In this document: positions 26,967-35,201 of the stretch, piece after piece
How the letters are laid out: each line of letters opens with the position of its first letter
How positions within the stretch are numbered: position 1 is the stretch's first letter
DNA from: Mesorhizobium sp. CA8
GTDB taxonomy: Bacteria > Pseudomonadota > Alphaproteobacteria > Rhizobiales > Rhizobiaceae
Direction: 5' to 3'
Length of the DNA: 64,000 nucleotides
NCBI RefSeq assembly: GCF_020164955.1
Contig: NZ_JAIUHG010000001.1
Location: forward strand, 124,001-188,000
Translations under genes and position numbers: made by a program
The notes under the pieces: generated by a model
Seen by the model: only the letters and a program-made list of their open reading frames with translations
Told to the model about the DNA's origin: nothing
Database searches by the model: none

Positions 26967-27313
26967 GGCCTGCCTCCCGGAGCGGTGGGGAGAGAGCGCA
27001 TGCGGTTGAACACCTCGCGCCACCAGAATCGGCCTTTAGGGTTCAGTGCCTCATGATTGTCGCCGAACCAGTAGCCATTATCATCCGGGCCTTCACCGTT
27101 AAGCCAGTCGAGCGCGGCCTTCGGCACCAGCACCATATCTCCAGATAGGGATGCGGCGGCTTCGACGATTTCGAGCAATTCGCAGGCATCATCATAGGAA
27201 AACTCGAATGTTTTCGGGTCATGGACGTGCAGGCGAAGACGATCCACGACAGTGGGCGCCTTGTTCAAATCTTCCAAGATTCGATTCTGCGCTTCCGTGA
27301 CGGCGCTATTCAT
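26963..27313 (-). CDS. Phage hypothetical protein
   Basis: A 116-residue protein, start at 27313 chosen for the eight-base overlap with the upstream gene. It has an acidic helix (SYDDACELLEIVEAAAS) and an aromatic tail (NPKGRFWWREVFNRM). No family recognised. Confidence 0.55.
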   Translation of the reverse strand: MNSAVTEAQNRILEDLNKAPTVVDRLRLHVHDPKTFEFSYDDACELLEIVEAAASLSGDMVLVPKAALDWLNGEGPDDNGYWFGDNHEALNPKGRFWWREVFNRMRSLPTAPGGRP

Positions 27314-27965
27314 GTGCTTGATCCTTCGGAGAGAGGGCGGCGTCTGCTTCATCGACAAGCCACTGGCGCATTTCGTCCCGCAGCGTGAAGAACGTGTCGT
27401 TCAGCTCGGTACTGAATTTGGGGATCTCCATGAGCAGACTTGAAAACAGCGAAACCGAGCGTCCGATCATATCGTGCGCCTTCTCCAATACGGCTATACG
27501 AGCGCGGTCGGATGCGGCTTCCTCTTTTGGAACGTAGAAGATGCAGCTTCCGGGTGCGCCGCCATCGTCAGCGTGGAGGTATCCGGTGGCCGGGTCGAAG
27601 CCAAACGCCTGCCCGCTTTCGAGCGCCTCGTGCATGCCGCGGTTTTCCCGCTCCACCACTGCCAGCTTCTCGGCTTGGCTGGCGAGGAGGGCGGCGGCTT
27701 CGCGACCATTTCCCCCGAACGCGCTGAGGATGCTTTCGAAAGCGTCGCGCGGCCATGAACCGCCACCGCCTTCAGCGATGTATTTGCGCCACGCGTCCCA
27801 GTGGGACATGATACGCTCGTACTCTTCCGGATCGCTCCACTTCGTCAGTTGCGCCACCAGTTCGCCCACCTCTGCCGGTGGATGTGGATGCGGGGCGGCA
27901 AGCAAAGCCTGCTTTTCGCGCTCAAGACGTTCAGCGACGCGCCGCCAAGTATCTGCCTCGGTCAT
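27306..27965 (-). CDS. Phage hypothetical protein with coiled coil
   Basis: A 219-residue protein, start at 27965 set by ATGA overlap with the upstream gene. Helical segments RRVAERLEREKQALL and AEKLAVVERENRGMHEAL suggest coiled coils. The C-terminus is a long helix around LRDEMRQWLVDEADAAL. Unknown function; part of the early operon. Confidence 0.55.
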   Translation of the reverse strand: MTEADTWRRVAERLEREKQALLAAPHPHPPAEVGELVAQLTKWSDPEEYERIMSHWDAWRKYIAEGGGGSWPRDAFESILSAFGGNGREAAALLASQAEKLAVVERENRGMHEALESGQAFGFDPATGYLHADDGGAPGSCIFYVPKEEAASDRARIAVLEKAHDMIGRSVSLFSSLLMEIPKFSTELNDTFFTLRDEMRQWLVDEADAALSPKDQAHE

Positions 27966-28468
27966 ATTGCCTCCAAAAACAACGGGCCGGGCAGCATCTG
28001 ATGAGCCGTCATCGGTTCCGGCATGGCATCGGGAAGGATTTGGAGGGCGTGCAAGCCGCCCTTGGTGAAGCCGGCGTGCTTGAAGCCTGCCTTCAGATAG
28101 CAACGGCCAAAATCTCGCTTGCGGCGCACTTTTGTGGTGTCAACGAACGTAACCATCCCGAGCGGTGGCGGCGGCCCGAAATAGGCTTTGGACGCGGCGA
28201 GCGCTTCGATGATCAGTTCCGACGACAGAGCAGCTGCTTCGTTGCGAAATGCCGAGCAAACCCATGCGCCAGCCCATTCGTGCTTGACGTACTCAGCGAA
28301 CGGCCACGAAGTGATCCAGAACGCTTCACCTTGGCCCGTGCGGGCATAGAGGACGAGGCAGCGGCCCGGAGGGACGAACTGGGGCGAACCGATCTTTTGG
28401 CGGTTGTAATGCCTGTCAGCCAACGCTCTGGCGTTCCGGTCGGCGCGATGTGAAAGAGACCACCTCAC
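27962..28468 (-). CDS. Conserved phage protein, possible acyltransferase-like fold
   Basis: A 168-residue protein: DRHYNRQKIGSPQFV, CLVLYARTGQGEAFW, VCSAFRNEAAALSSELI, TFVDTTKVRRKRDFGRCY. The pattern is seen in phage proteins sometimes placed near GNAT-like folds, but no acetyl-CoA motif is convincing. Function unassigned. Four-base overlaps on both sides. Confidence 0.6.
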   Translation of the reverse strand: MRWSLSHRADRNARALADRHYNRQKIGSPQFVPPGRCLVLYARTGQGEAFWITSWPFAEYVKHEWAGAWVCSAFRNEAAALSSELIIEALAASKAYFGPPPPLGMVTFVDTTKVRRKRDFGRCYLKAGFKHAGFTKGGLHALQILPDAMPEPMTAHQMLPGPLFLEAI

Positions 28469-28743
28469 GGCCGCACCCCCTCCACCGCCCCTGCCTTTGC
28501 ATCTCCTGCGGGGAGAAGGGCATGATCGTCGTGGAACTTCAGCAGGGCGCGCTGCAGGCTTGCCCCAATCCGGTCCCCGCGCTCAATCATTGCGCGATCA
28601 ACTTCGTCTATTTCCATAAGCTTCACTCTCTCTGGAGCGGCCGCCTGCCGCGTTTCAAACCAACCGAGGTAGTCTGCCGGCACGGGGCCATTCGTCCACG
28701 GTCCCCATTTGTCTTCCTTGTGGCGCCGCAAGCGATGCTGCAT
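28465..28743 (-). CDS. Phage hypothetical protein downstream of tnpB
   Basis: A 92-residue protein. The ATG at 28743 has a very strong ribosome site GAGGAGGGGG; an upstream ATG at 28788 would run into the TnpB right-end hairpin. Composition is mixed polar; the first half is Trp-rich (DKWGPWTNGPVPADYLGWF). The ribosome site begins within the putative TnpB guide region, so element insertion happened just upstream of this gene. Confidence 0.6.
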   Translation of the reverse strand: MQHRLRRHKEDKWGPWTNGPVPADYLGWFETRQAAAPERVKLMEIDEVDRAMIERGDRIGASLQRALLKFHDDHALLPAGDAKAGAVEGVRP

Positions 28744-28772
28744 CTGCCCCCTCCTCTGCACTGGCGCGGCGG

Positions 28773-28900
28773 TTAACATCTTCCCCACCCTGAAGGACGG
28801 GGATTTCCTATTGGAAGTTCGCGCTTCATCGGAAAGCCAAAGCTTTCCTCCACGCGCATAAACGCCGTGTTCCGACGCAAGATGTTCAACGCCGCATTGG
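28773..28900 (-). ncRNA. Putative TnpB omega-RNA scaffold and right end
   Basis: The minus strand ends the tnpB frame in a perfect stem CCCCGTCC-TTCA-GGGTGGGG at 28783-28802 (two G-U pairs as RNA), then AAGATGTTAA. This is the usual right-end and omega-RNA 3' stem of tnpB elements. The guide would be read from the flanking bases about 28772 down to 28757. The 5' limit is a guess. Confidence 0.5.
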
Positions 28901-29984
28901 TGTCAGCATGCTCAACGTAACCACAATCAATACAGACGAAGCGAGCTTGGCTCTCGCGGCTTCGTTTGTCGATGCAATCGCATTGCGAACACTGTTGCGA
29001 CGTGTAGGCGGGATCGACCTTTTCGAGCGTCCCGCCGCGCTCGGCAAGCTTGTAGGCAAGGATCGTCTCGAAGCCGAACCAACCCTGGTTAAGAATGCTG
29101 CGGTTGAGACCGGCCTTTTGCCGGACGTTACGCCCCGGCTCGGCCATAGTTCCGCGGCCGGAAGCGGTCATGTTGTTGATTTTGAGGTCTTCAAGGACAA
29201 CCGTTCCGAAGCGGCAGGCAATATCGAGACTGGTCTTGTGATGCCAGTCCTTGCGAATGCGCGAGATGCGAGCAGAAAGACGCGCCACCCGGCGCAATGC
29301 CTTGGCCCAGCGCTTCGAGCCGCGCTTGCGTCGCGCCACCACCTTCTGGACGCGCCGCTTGCGTTGCTCTATCGCCTCAAGCGAGCGCGGCATGGACATC
29401 TGCTCGCCAGTCGAAAGCGCCAGCGTATTCACAACGCCACGATCAATGCCGACAGACGGGCGAGTATTGGCCGCCGCATCGTGCTCGATCTCGCGGGCGA
29501 AGCTGATGTGCCAGCCAAGCGCATCGACCGAGACGGTAACGTTCTTGAGCGTGCCACGCATCGGGCGAGTGTCGCGGAACTTCACCCATCCGATCTTCGG
29601 GAGGCGCACGGCAGACCATTTGCCGTTCAGCCGCTTGACATTGACCTCGCGACCCTGAAAGCGGAAGCTGTCATTGACGCCTTTGCAGCGAGATGTCGGA
29701 TAGCGGGCGACACCTTTGAAGAAATTGGCGAACGCCTTGTCGAGATCACGCAGTGCCTGCTGCTGGCAGGTCTGCGACACAGCGGCAATCCAATCGTATT
29801 CGGCGCGGAGACGGGTCAGGTCAACGGCCTGCTGAATGTATCCGATGCGATGCGAGCGACCCCAAACCTGCCGCTGTTCAAGCGCGAGATTGTAGACCAA
29901 CCGGCAAACGCCAGCGAACTGCCGGAACAAGGCTTCCTGCTCAGGTGCCGGAACCAGCTTGTATCGGAAGCCGCGAAGGATCAT
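28773..29984 (-). CDS. tnpB: TnpB, RNA-guided DNA endonuclease
   Basis: A 403-residue IS200/IS605-type (IS1341-like) TnpB, ancestor of Cas12. The RuvC triad is intact: D181 (SVGIDRGVV), E265 (VVLEDLKI), D361 (EHADTNAALNI). The zinc ribbon is CSQC (332/335) and CIDC (351/354). The C-terminus PRPSGWGRC is encoded by the right-end hairpin. No TnpA lies nearby. Its ATG overlaps the upstream HNH stop (ATGA) with AGGAG before it, so it sits inside the phage operon. It is predicted to cut DNA matching its right-end-derived guide. Confidence 0.93.
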   Translation of the reverse strand: MILRGFRYKLVPAPEQEALFRQFAGVCRLVYNLALEQRQVWGRSHRIGYIQQAVDLTRLRAEYDWIAAVSQTCQQQALRDLDKAFANFFKGVARYPTSRCKGVNDSFRFQGREVNVKRLNGKWSAVRLPKIGWVKFRDTRPMRGTLKNVTVSVDALGWHISFAREIEHDAAANTRPSVGIDRGVVNTLALSTGEQMSMPRSLEAIEQRKRRVQKVVARRKRGSKRWAKALRRVARLSARISRIRKDWHHKTSLDIACRFGTVVLEDLKINNMTASGRGTMAEPGRNVRQKAGLNRSILNQGWFGFETILAYKLAERGGTLEKVDPAYTSQQCSQCDCIDKRSRESQARFVCIDCGYVEHADTNAALNILRRNTAFMRVEESFGFPMKRELPIGNPRPSGWGRC

Positions 29985-30373
29985 GGCAATTTCTCCTGAA
30001 ATAAAGTTCTCGGAGGCAGCGGCATCTTGGTCTGCTGGCGCGGTTGCTTGGGCGGTTGTGGTATCTTGACCTTGACGCGCGTCTTCATGCCCATGAGGGA
30101 TTGCGCGACGGTTTTTGCGGCGGTCGGCGTGTCATGGTGGGCCGTCTTGTAGCGGTGACACTTGACACACACGGCAGCGCAATTCTCCAGGCTGTTATCC
30201 TTGGAATTGGCATCGAGGATGATATGATCGTACTCGACGCCATGAGCTAAGCCTGCGTGGCAACGCTGGCCTGGTCCGAGTCCGTACCATTCGCCCACAG
30301 CCTCGCAGCGCATGTTGGAGCGCTTGAGAGCGGCCTTGCGTGTGGCGGCCGTGAATTCACGACGGTTGGCCAT
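29981..30373 (-). CDS. HNH endonuclease
   Basis: A 130-residue nuclease of the type common in rhizobial prophages. The zinc/metal site is spread over NMRCEAVG, RCHAGLAHGVEYDHI (DH of the first H), NCAAVCVKCHR and the final HH region. The C-terminal third is basic. It overlaps the small upstream gene by 17 bases and tnpB by four. It may serve recombination or exclusion; its target is unknown. Confidence 0.88.
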   Translation of the reverse strand: MANRREFTAATRKAALKRSNMRCEAVGEWYGLGPGQRCHAGLAHGVEYDHIILDANSKDNSLENCAAVCVKCHRYKTAHHDTPTAAKTVAQSLMGMKTRVKVKIPQPPKQPRQQTKMPLPPRTLFQEKLP

Positions 30374-30542
30374 GGCTCTCCAACTCTTCCTCGATCGCCT
30401 CTGCCAGCCTCATTTCAAGGAGCGGCCCCGTCACCTCGTCATAGAGCATGTTGTGCAAATTGCGGGATGCCGTCGAGCGCTCTGGCTTTTTCGGTTCTGG
30501 CTTACGGCGCCAGTATCCCTCTACGTAGACGGGGGTGATCAT
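30357..30542 (-). CDS. Small phage hypothetical protein
   Basis: A 61-residue protein, start at 30542 (MITPVYVEGYWRRK) set by four-base overlap with the upstream gene. Basic N-terminus, acidic helical C-terminus (LAEAIEEELES). Unknown function. Confidence 0.55.
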   Translation of the reverse strand: MITPVYVEGYWRRKPEPKKPERSTASRNLHNMLYDEVTGPLLEMRLAEAIEEELESHGQPS

Positions 30543-30877
30543 GCGACTTTCCCCATGGCGCGATAGTTGCTCTGAACGGTGCGCCACGCCTCTATGACGG
30601 CCTCGCACTTGCTGCGCTGGTTGCGATATTCCTCGTCGGCCTCAACAGCCGCATAGAAGCGCTCGCAGGCTTGTTGGTAGGCTTCGTCCAGCACAGATCG
30701 CGCATCGCGCTCTGCAACGCTGCCTGTGGCGTTCAGGAAGGCGCGGGCCTTGGCTTGGCGCTTCTCTTCCTCACGACGCTCGCGCATGGCTCTTGCGGCT
30801 GCCGCCGGCTGCGCATGGCTTTCGAGCATGTCGAAGGCGCCATGCACAGTTTCGTCTCGAATGGTGAACCGCATCAT
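30539..30877 (-). CDS. Phage hypothetical helical protein
   Basis: A 112-residue, highly charged helical protein (RAMRERREEEKRQAKARAF and AVEADEEYRNQRSKCEAV) likely to form a coiled coil. The start may be the second Met. No family recognised. It is just downstream of the recombination genes. Confidence 0.55.
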   Translation of the reverse strand: MMRFTIRDETVHGAFDMLESHAQPAAAARAMRERREEEKRQAKARAFLNATGSVAERDARSVLDEAYQQACERFYAAVEADEEYRNQRSKCEAVIEAWRTVQSNYRAMGKVA

Positions 30878-30921
30878 TCTCGTTGCCCTTTCCGGGCCGG
30901 CATTCGCGCCGGCCCTTTGCT

Positions 30922-31545
30922 CTAGCCAGCCATCAATAGACGGGCTGCTTCGGGGAGTTCTTCACGCAGATGCACCTTGGCGAACGCCAGATAGTCGGCC
31001 GCCAGCTTTTCGCAGTGGTCGTGCATTTCCGGGTAGCGGTAGGCCTTGAGCACCTGCGGTTCAGACACGCCATAGACCATCGGCTCCAGTTCCTTCAGAA
31101 CGAAGATGTTCCAGCGGAATTCATTGGCGCCGAAGATGTCGAGATAGAACTTCCACTGGCACCCGTTCAGATACCGCTCGGGGTCGAACTTGCTGGTTGT
31201 CTTGTGATCGGTGACGACGCGGCCTTCCACGCCGTCAACCTGTCCGGTAACGGTCAGGCCGCCATATTGCCCATAGGCGCGCATCTCCCGAATGGCGGGC
31301 AGGGAGATGGCAGCGTCGGGCAGATAGAACGTATAGTCGTCCACCTCGAACTGCGTGTGGAGGCCGTCGCCGGCGGTCTCCATGGCCTTGTGGAAGGCCG
31401 TGCCGGCTTTCATAGCCTCCGAGGGCTCATCGACGGTGATGAACTGCACCAAGTCTTCCACGGTCGGCTCTTCTTGGCCTTCGAAAAGCGGCTGCCAATT
31501 CTTCCACTGCCGGTAGGCCTCAATGTTAGAGACGCGGGCCAGCAT
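30922..31545 (-). CDS. PD-(D/E)XK exonuclease, phage recombination
   Basis: A 207-residue RecB/Cas4-like nuclease: His in GTAFHKAMET, Asp in TGQVDGVEG, the core DHKTT and the following Gln in NGCQWKFYL. These are the active-site elements of the lambda-exo/RecB superfamily. Its ATG overlaps the Sak4-like stop by one base (TAATG), so the two form an exonuclease plus annealase recombination pair. Confidence 0.85.
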   Translation of the reverse strand: MLARVSNIEAYRQWKNWQPLFEGQEEPTVEDLVQFITVDEPSEAMKAGTAFHKAMETAGDGLHTQFEVDDYTFYLPDAAISLPAIREMRAYGQYGGLTVTGQVDGVEGRVVTDHKTTSKFDPERYLNGCQWKFYLDIFGANEFRWNIFVLKELEPMVYGVSEPQVLKAYRYPEMHDHCEKLAADYLAFAKVHLREELPEAARLLMAG

Positions 31546-32450
31546 TACGCCGCTTCCTTCTTGCTCTCGGCGTATTCGGCGCGCGCCTTGTCGAAGGCCA
31601 GACCAAGTTCCGTTGCTCGCTTGTGGAGAAGCGTCTTGCAGACTGTGCCAGCGGTGATGGCCCGGGGCAGAAGCTCATTGATGCCCGAGAGGCTTTCGAC
31701 TTTGGGAAGGGCGTCACGGAACCACTGCTGCTCGGCCATAGCTTCGCGCTGGTCTTCCGTCAGTTCGTTCAGGCGAGATTTGATGCGATCGATGACGCCG
31801 GCAAGGAATCCGTCGAATTCGGGTGCCGACATGTCAGGCACGTCGAGCGGTTCCAACTGGCCCGGATTCTTGCCGAATGCTGCATCGGTCGGGGAGAACC
31901 GGAGCTGCCGTTTGCCGTTGGAGATTACAAGCCGGCCCATGGCGTCGGCGGCCTTGTAGATTTCGCCCTTCGATCCTCCCTGAACGTCCAGACGCTCGAT
32001 GATGTCGTCTCCGTTGCGCTGCTCATCCATATGGGCGATGAGTACGACATCCTTGCCGAAGCTGTTCAGGAGCTTTAGGAAGGCCGTGAACCGCGCCTTG
32101 AGTTCGCCGTAGCCCTGGAGGGTGAGGGCGCCGCCACGACCATGCTTGGGGTTGATGCGGATGATGTCGGCGGTGAGCGTGTCGAGCGCGCGGCCGGCTG
32201 TGTCCACGATGACGGTATTGAATGGAGCGAGGTCTTCGGCGTTAATGCCGGCGACATCGGACCAGTCAGACACGCGTACGGTATCCTTGCGGTTCGCAGC
32301 CCGGTGACTGCCGTTATCGAAGTCGAGCAGGAGCGGCATGTCAGCAGTAAAGGCGAGAGAGGACTTCCCCAACCCGGGCGGCCCGTAAATGACTGTGTTT
32401 AGACGCTCGACTGTGATAGGCTCGGAAGCCTTGGTGATGCGCAATGCCAT
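31545..32450 (-). CDS. Sak4-like RecA-fold ATPase
   Basis: A 301-residue AAA_24/Sak4-type protein for single-strand annealing. Walker A GPPGLGKSS near residue 24, LLLDFDNGSHR, Walker B NTVIVDTAGRAL, and sensor-like DVVLIAHMDEQ. The C-terminal third is helical. It partners the exonuclease next to it, as in many siphophage early operons. Confidence 0.85.
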   Translation of the reverse strand: MALRITKASEPITVERLNTVIYGPPGLGKSSLAFTADMPLLLDFDNGSHRAANRKDTVRVSDWSDVAGINAEDLAPFNTVIVDTAGRALDTLTADIIRINPKHGRGGALTLQGYGELKARFTAFLKLLNSFGKDVVLIAHMDEQRNGDDIIERLDVQGGSKGEIYKAADAMGRLVISNGKRQLRFSPTDAAFGKNPGQLEPLDVPDMSAPEFDGFLAGVIDRIKSRLNELTEDQREAMAEQQWFRDALPKVESLSGINELLPRAITAGTVCKTLLHKRATELGLAFDKARAEYAESKKEAA

Positions 32451-32454
32451 TGGT

Positions 32455-32730
32455 TTATCCTTTCCTCTGGTTCATTTTCGCGCGTTCCAGATGCCACTTG
32501 GCGTCACGCCAGAGCCGCCGCGCTTCGAGCATGCAGGACGCGTAATTCCGGTGGTTGCCGTCAGCCTCGTACTTGAGCGCGTCGGCGCGATAGCGATGAG
32601 CCAAGCGCCGTTGCGTCTGTGACAGGCTGAACCATGCGCTTGCCTGCCGAATATTGTCGTTCGCCTGTACCGGCGCATCAGCGATGGCTGTTGCTGCCTC
32701 GTACATGGAGGCCATGTGATCACGCGGCAT
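32455..32730 (-). CDS. Phage hypothetical helical protein
   Basis: A 91-residue protein, start 32730 (MPRDHMASMYEAA). Helical and basic (LWRDAKWHLERAKMNQRKG); it contains VQANDNIRQASAWF. Unknown function, immediately upstream of the Sak4-like gene. Confidence 0.55.
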   Translation of the reverse strand: MPRDHMASMYEAATAIADAPVQANDNIRQASAWFSLSQTQRRLAHRYRADALKYEADGNHRNYASCMLEARRLWRDAKWHLERAKMNQRKG

Positions 32731-32896
32731 GGCGCATCTCCTCCACCGCCGCTCTGTCTTGTGCTGCAAGATGAGCAATGCGGGATGCTTCGGTTGGGGA
32801 TATGCCGGCTATGAGGAGCAATGAGCGCTCCCATGCCTGGCGTTGCGCGCGTGACAGTTCGATGTTGACGCGCTCGTCGAGTTCGTCGCGGGCCAT
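32720..32896 (-). CDS. Small phage protein, ribbon-helix-helix-like
   Basis: A 58-residue protein (start MARDELDERVNIELS) with a beta strand followed by two helices, ERVNIELSRAQRQAWERSLLL, an arrangement reminiscent of a ribbon-helix-helix or short DNA-binding protein. It overlaps the next gene by 11 bases. The assignment is weak. Confidence 0.5.
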   Translation of the reverse strand: MARDELDERVNIELSRAQRQAWERSLLLIAGISPTEASRIAHLAAQDRAAVEEMRHAA

Positions 32897-32897
32897 G

Positions 32898-33173
32898 TCA
32901 GGCACCCTCCGCCTTGGCGATGACTTCGCGAAGCCAATCCCAATCCGGGAGAGAGCCATCTTCGACGATGCGCAGGCACCTCTTGGCTACGGCGAGCAGT
33001 TCGTAGTGGCTGTTGACTGCTCGGACGATAAACTCTGCATCTTCGGCCGGCACAATCTGGAGCATGCCCTGTGGGTGCTTCCATGCCTCCGCGCCGCCAC
33101 GCCGGAGAATAGCTCCGCCATTGGAACAGGGGGCAGTGGACCACGGAGTTGCGGTATGTTCTGGACCGGTCAT
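32898..33173 (-). CDS. Phage hypothetical protein
   Basis: A 91-residue protein starting MTGPEHTATPWSTAPC at 33173, one base after the upstream stop. It contains SHYELLAVAKRCLRIVED, a pattern found in small phage proteins of unknown role. Confidence 0.55.
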   Translation of the reverse strand: MTGPEHTATPWSTAPCSNGGAILRRGGAEAWKHPQGMLQIVPAEDAEFIVRAVNSHYELLAVAKRCLRIVEDGSLPDWDWLREVIAKAEGA

Positions 33174-33174
33174 C

Positions 33175-33423
33175 TCACTCTCCCCAAATCTCATCGTCGG
33201 AAGCAGCCGGATCGACTTCCAGCATGAAGAGTTCATCCGGGCTGACGCCGCGCTTGAGTTGTGAAAGGCCAAGCTCGCCGCAGATGAATTCGCGGGTATC
33301 GGCGCCGTGGCCGTAGGCGATGCGGTATTCCGTCCCGAGCAGCTTGTTGCAGCGCTTCGTCATCACGCGAACGTCACAGCCGACTTCGCGAACAGCCTGG
33401 AAGCTGAAACCGAGCGCGTTCAC
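33175..33423 (-). CDS. Phage hypothetical protein
   Basis: An 82-residue acidic-tailed protein (VDPAASDDEIWGE) with two short basic segments. It overlaps the upstream gene by four bases. No family recognised. Confidence 0.55.
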   Translation of the reverse strand: MNALGFSFQAVREVGCDVRVMTKRCNKLLGTEYRIAYGHGADTREFICGELGLSQLKRGVSPDELFMLEVDPAASDDEIWGE

Positions 33424-33740
33424 TGGCGTTGCCCCGCAATTGCAGCGCGGCCTTCTGCCTTCAAAATTGCGGCGATTGGCGCATCCCAGTTCTGTTCAAG
33501 GAACCATCGCGGTCCGAGGCGCGCGGCAACTTCCTTGAGCGCAGCCAGCATGTCGGGCGCTGCCGCGATCAGGCGGGCGTTGGCCATATTCTCAGGGTGG
33601 AATTCGCCTCTTACGAGAACGGCCCCAGATACTTCGCAAACCTCAACCGTCTCGTTTGCTATCACGCACTGTTGCAGCCCGTTGTCGTCGGCGGATAGCG
33701 AAATTTCCAGGTGCCACGGTCCTGGCGTAAAATCAGACAT
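33420..33740 (-). CDS. Phage protein of the ARLIAAAPDML family
   Basis: A 106-residue protein beginning MSDFTPGPWHLEIS at 33740. It carries NARLIAAAPDMLAALKE, a hallmark of a widespread small phage/prophage protein of unknown function. The longer ORF to 33887 is a shadow of the neighbouring HNH gene. Confidence 0.7.
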   Translation of the reverse strand: MSDFTPGPWHLEISLSADDNGLQQCVIANETVEVCEVSGAVLVRGEFHPENMANARLIAAAPDMLAALKEVAARLGPRWFLEQNWDAPIAAILKAEGRAAIAGQRQ

Positions 33741-34164
33741 GATTTGCCTCCCGCTGCGCGCGCCTAAAAGCTCGGGTTCCGTTCGCTTGGTTGCTCGCCC
33801 TAATGGCCGCAGAATGGGATGCGCCTCGGGAAGTTCTCCCATGGCGGGCGCGATCCTCTGCGTTTTCTTTCTGCGTACCCCACGCAAGATTGTCCGCGTT
33901 CGGGTTCAATTTATTCCCGTCGAGGTGCCGAACCTCATGTCGAATGGACGGCTTTTGCGGGAGGAAATGTTTGGCTACAAGGCTATGAACTGTGCGGTTC
34001 TTCCGCTTTCCGTCGATGATTATCCGAACGCTTGGGTAGCCATCTTTATTCAAGACCTGGGTCAGCTCGCGCTTGCCGTATCCGCGCCAGTTTGAACCGA
34101 CAGAGAACACGCGACCATCACGAGTGACCTCGTAAGTCGGCGTATGCTTCACTGTCTCAGACAT
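33733..34164 (-). CDS. HNH homing-type endonuclease (NUMOD4-like)
   Basis: A 143-residue nuclease starting MSETVKHTPTYEVTRDG at 34164 with CGAGAG upstream. YEVTRDGRVFS is NUMOD4-like; the HNH core is VHSLVAKHF...EVRHLDGNKLNPNADNLAWGT, followed by a basic, Ser-rich C-terminus. Free-standing HNH genes of this type are mobile in phages. Confidence 0.85.
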   Translation of the reverse strand: MSETVKHTPTYEVTRDGRVFSVGSNWRGYGKRELTQVLNKDGYPSVRIIIDGKRKNRTVHSLVAKHFLPQKPSIRHEVRHLDGNKLNPNADNLAWGTQKENAEDRARHGRTSRGASHSAAIRASNQANGTRAFRRAQREANHV

Positions 34165-34202
34165 CTCTCGGTTTCCGTTCGTTGTGTTTGAACTGGATGG
34201 GA

Positions 34203-34505
34203 TTAGGCGGCGTCGAGTTCGAACCGCGCTTTCTCGTTGAGAGCCGAGAGCGCTGCCTTCTTTGCCGCGATGTGCGCCTCGATGATTGGCCGCGCCAAAG
34301 GCCAAGGAACTTGGTAGAGCGTCCTGCCAGTGTCGCTTGTCGGAATGCCGAGCTGCAGGCCATCTGCCCGCCGGCCGAACGCATCGCGGATATCGACGTG
34401 GCTGCTCTTGTCCATGGTGGCAGCTATGTCAGTCAGCAGCTTCTCAGCCGTCTCGATCTCGCGATAGGCGTAAGCGATGTCGGTCGCGGTTTCCTTGCTG
34501 ATCAT
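34203..34505 (-). CDS. Phage hypothetical protein
   Basis: A 100-residue helical protein: KETATDIAYAYREIETAEKLL at the start and a C-terminal helix IIEAHIAAKKAALSALNEKA. It recurs in rhizobial prophages without a known role. Confidence 0.6.
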   Translation of the reverse strand: MISKETATDIAYAYREIETAEKLLTDIAATMDKSSHVDIRDAFGRRADGLQLGIPTSDTGRTLYQVPWPLARPIIEAHIAAKKAALSALNEKARFELDAA

Positions 34506-34552
34506 CTGCTCATTCCCTCATGCTTGTGATAGGGTTGGAGTTAGTTCGGGGA

Positions 34553-34894
34553 TTAGGCACGCCGCGCGATCGCTAGTGCCGCCGCTGCCTCTGTGCCTGG
34601 ATAGCCGCCTGGGGCTCCATTGGCCCATGCGATCATCTTTTCCAAAGCCGCTACGAGAGCATCGATCACCATTCGGTCGTCGCTGCGTCGCTGGGCATCG
34701 AGAACTGGCGTCCAATCTTCCTGCTCCATCTTCATCTTCCTTATTGGCTGCTGATAGGCTGGGAGGGGGTGTTGCGGCTGGGGTTGGCGCTCGGGGATAG
34801 ATTGGCATTCCGCTATCGGCCGTCTGCATTTCCGGCAGAGGAGAGGGTATGAATAGCGATTGTCCCTGAGCCATTGAGCGCAGTCCTCGGTCAC
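34553..34894 (-). CDS. Phage hypothetical protein with CxxC
   Basis: A 113-residue protein starting at 34894 with ATGA overlap. LLCRKCRRPIAEC near the N-terminus may bind zinc; a Pro/Gln linker and a helical, Ala-rich C-terminus follow. The competing ORF 34518-35090 is low-complexity and rejected. Confidence 0.5.
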   Translation of the reverse strand: MTEDCAQWLRDNRYSYPLLCRKCRRPIAECQSIPERQPQPQHPLPAYQQPIRKMKMEQEDWTPVLDAQRRSDDRMVIDALVAALEKMIAWANGAPGGYPGTEAAAALAIARRA

Positions 34895-35148
34895 CGGGTG
34901 CCTCCGTAGTTCCAGAGAACTTTGGCCGCGCCGCGCGGTCCAAACTTGCGCAACGAAACCGTGTCGTCGGCTTCGTTGCAGACGTAGTAGAGGGCGCGAA
35001 CCTTCTTATTCTCGGCGAACTTGCGCATGGCGTCGCGGCGAGCATCCATAGCGCGAAGGCGCTGACCGCCAGCGCGAACACGTTCGGCAACCTCGGCGAT
35101 GTCGATCTGGTTGGCAGGATGGTTCGGGTTGGTCGGGAAAGTCAGCAT
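34891..35148 (-). CDS. Phage hypothetical protein
   Basis: An 85-residue protein starting MLTFPTNPNHPANQID at 35148; the open frame to 35370 overlaps the Lar-like gene and is not used. A basic central helix (GGQRLRAMDARRDAMRKF) precedes a short beta-rich tail. Unknown role. Confidence 0.6.
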   Translation of the reverse strand: MLTFPTNPNHPANQIDIAEVAERVRAGGQRLRAMDARRDAMRKFAENKKVRALYYVCNEADDTVSLRKFGPRGAAKVLWNYGGTR

Positions 35149-35201
35149 CGGTAGTTCTCCTTCGTTGAGACCAGATCGGCTTGCGCTTCTTCGTGGTCTC
35201 G

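Noticed and set aside
28773..29984. TnpB as an inactive, repressor-like derivative (TldR)
   Set aside because: All three RuvC acidic residues and the zinc ribbon are present, so a nuclease-dead form is not indicated.
34518..35090. 190-residue minus ORF overlapping two small phage genes
   Set aside because: Ser/Arg/Pro-rich and in conflict with two genes that show ATGA coupling.
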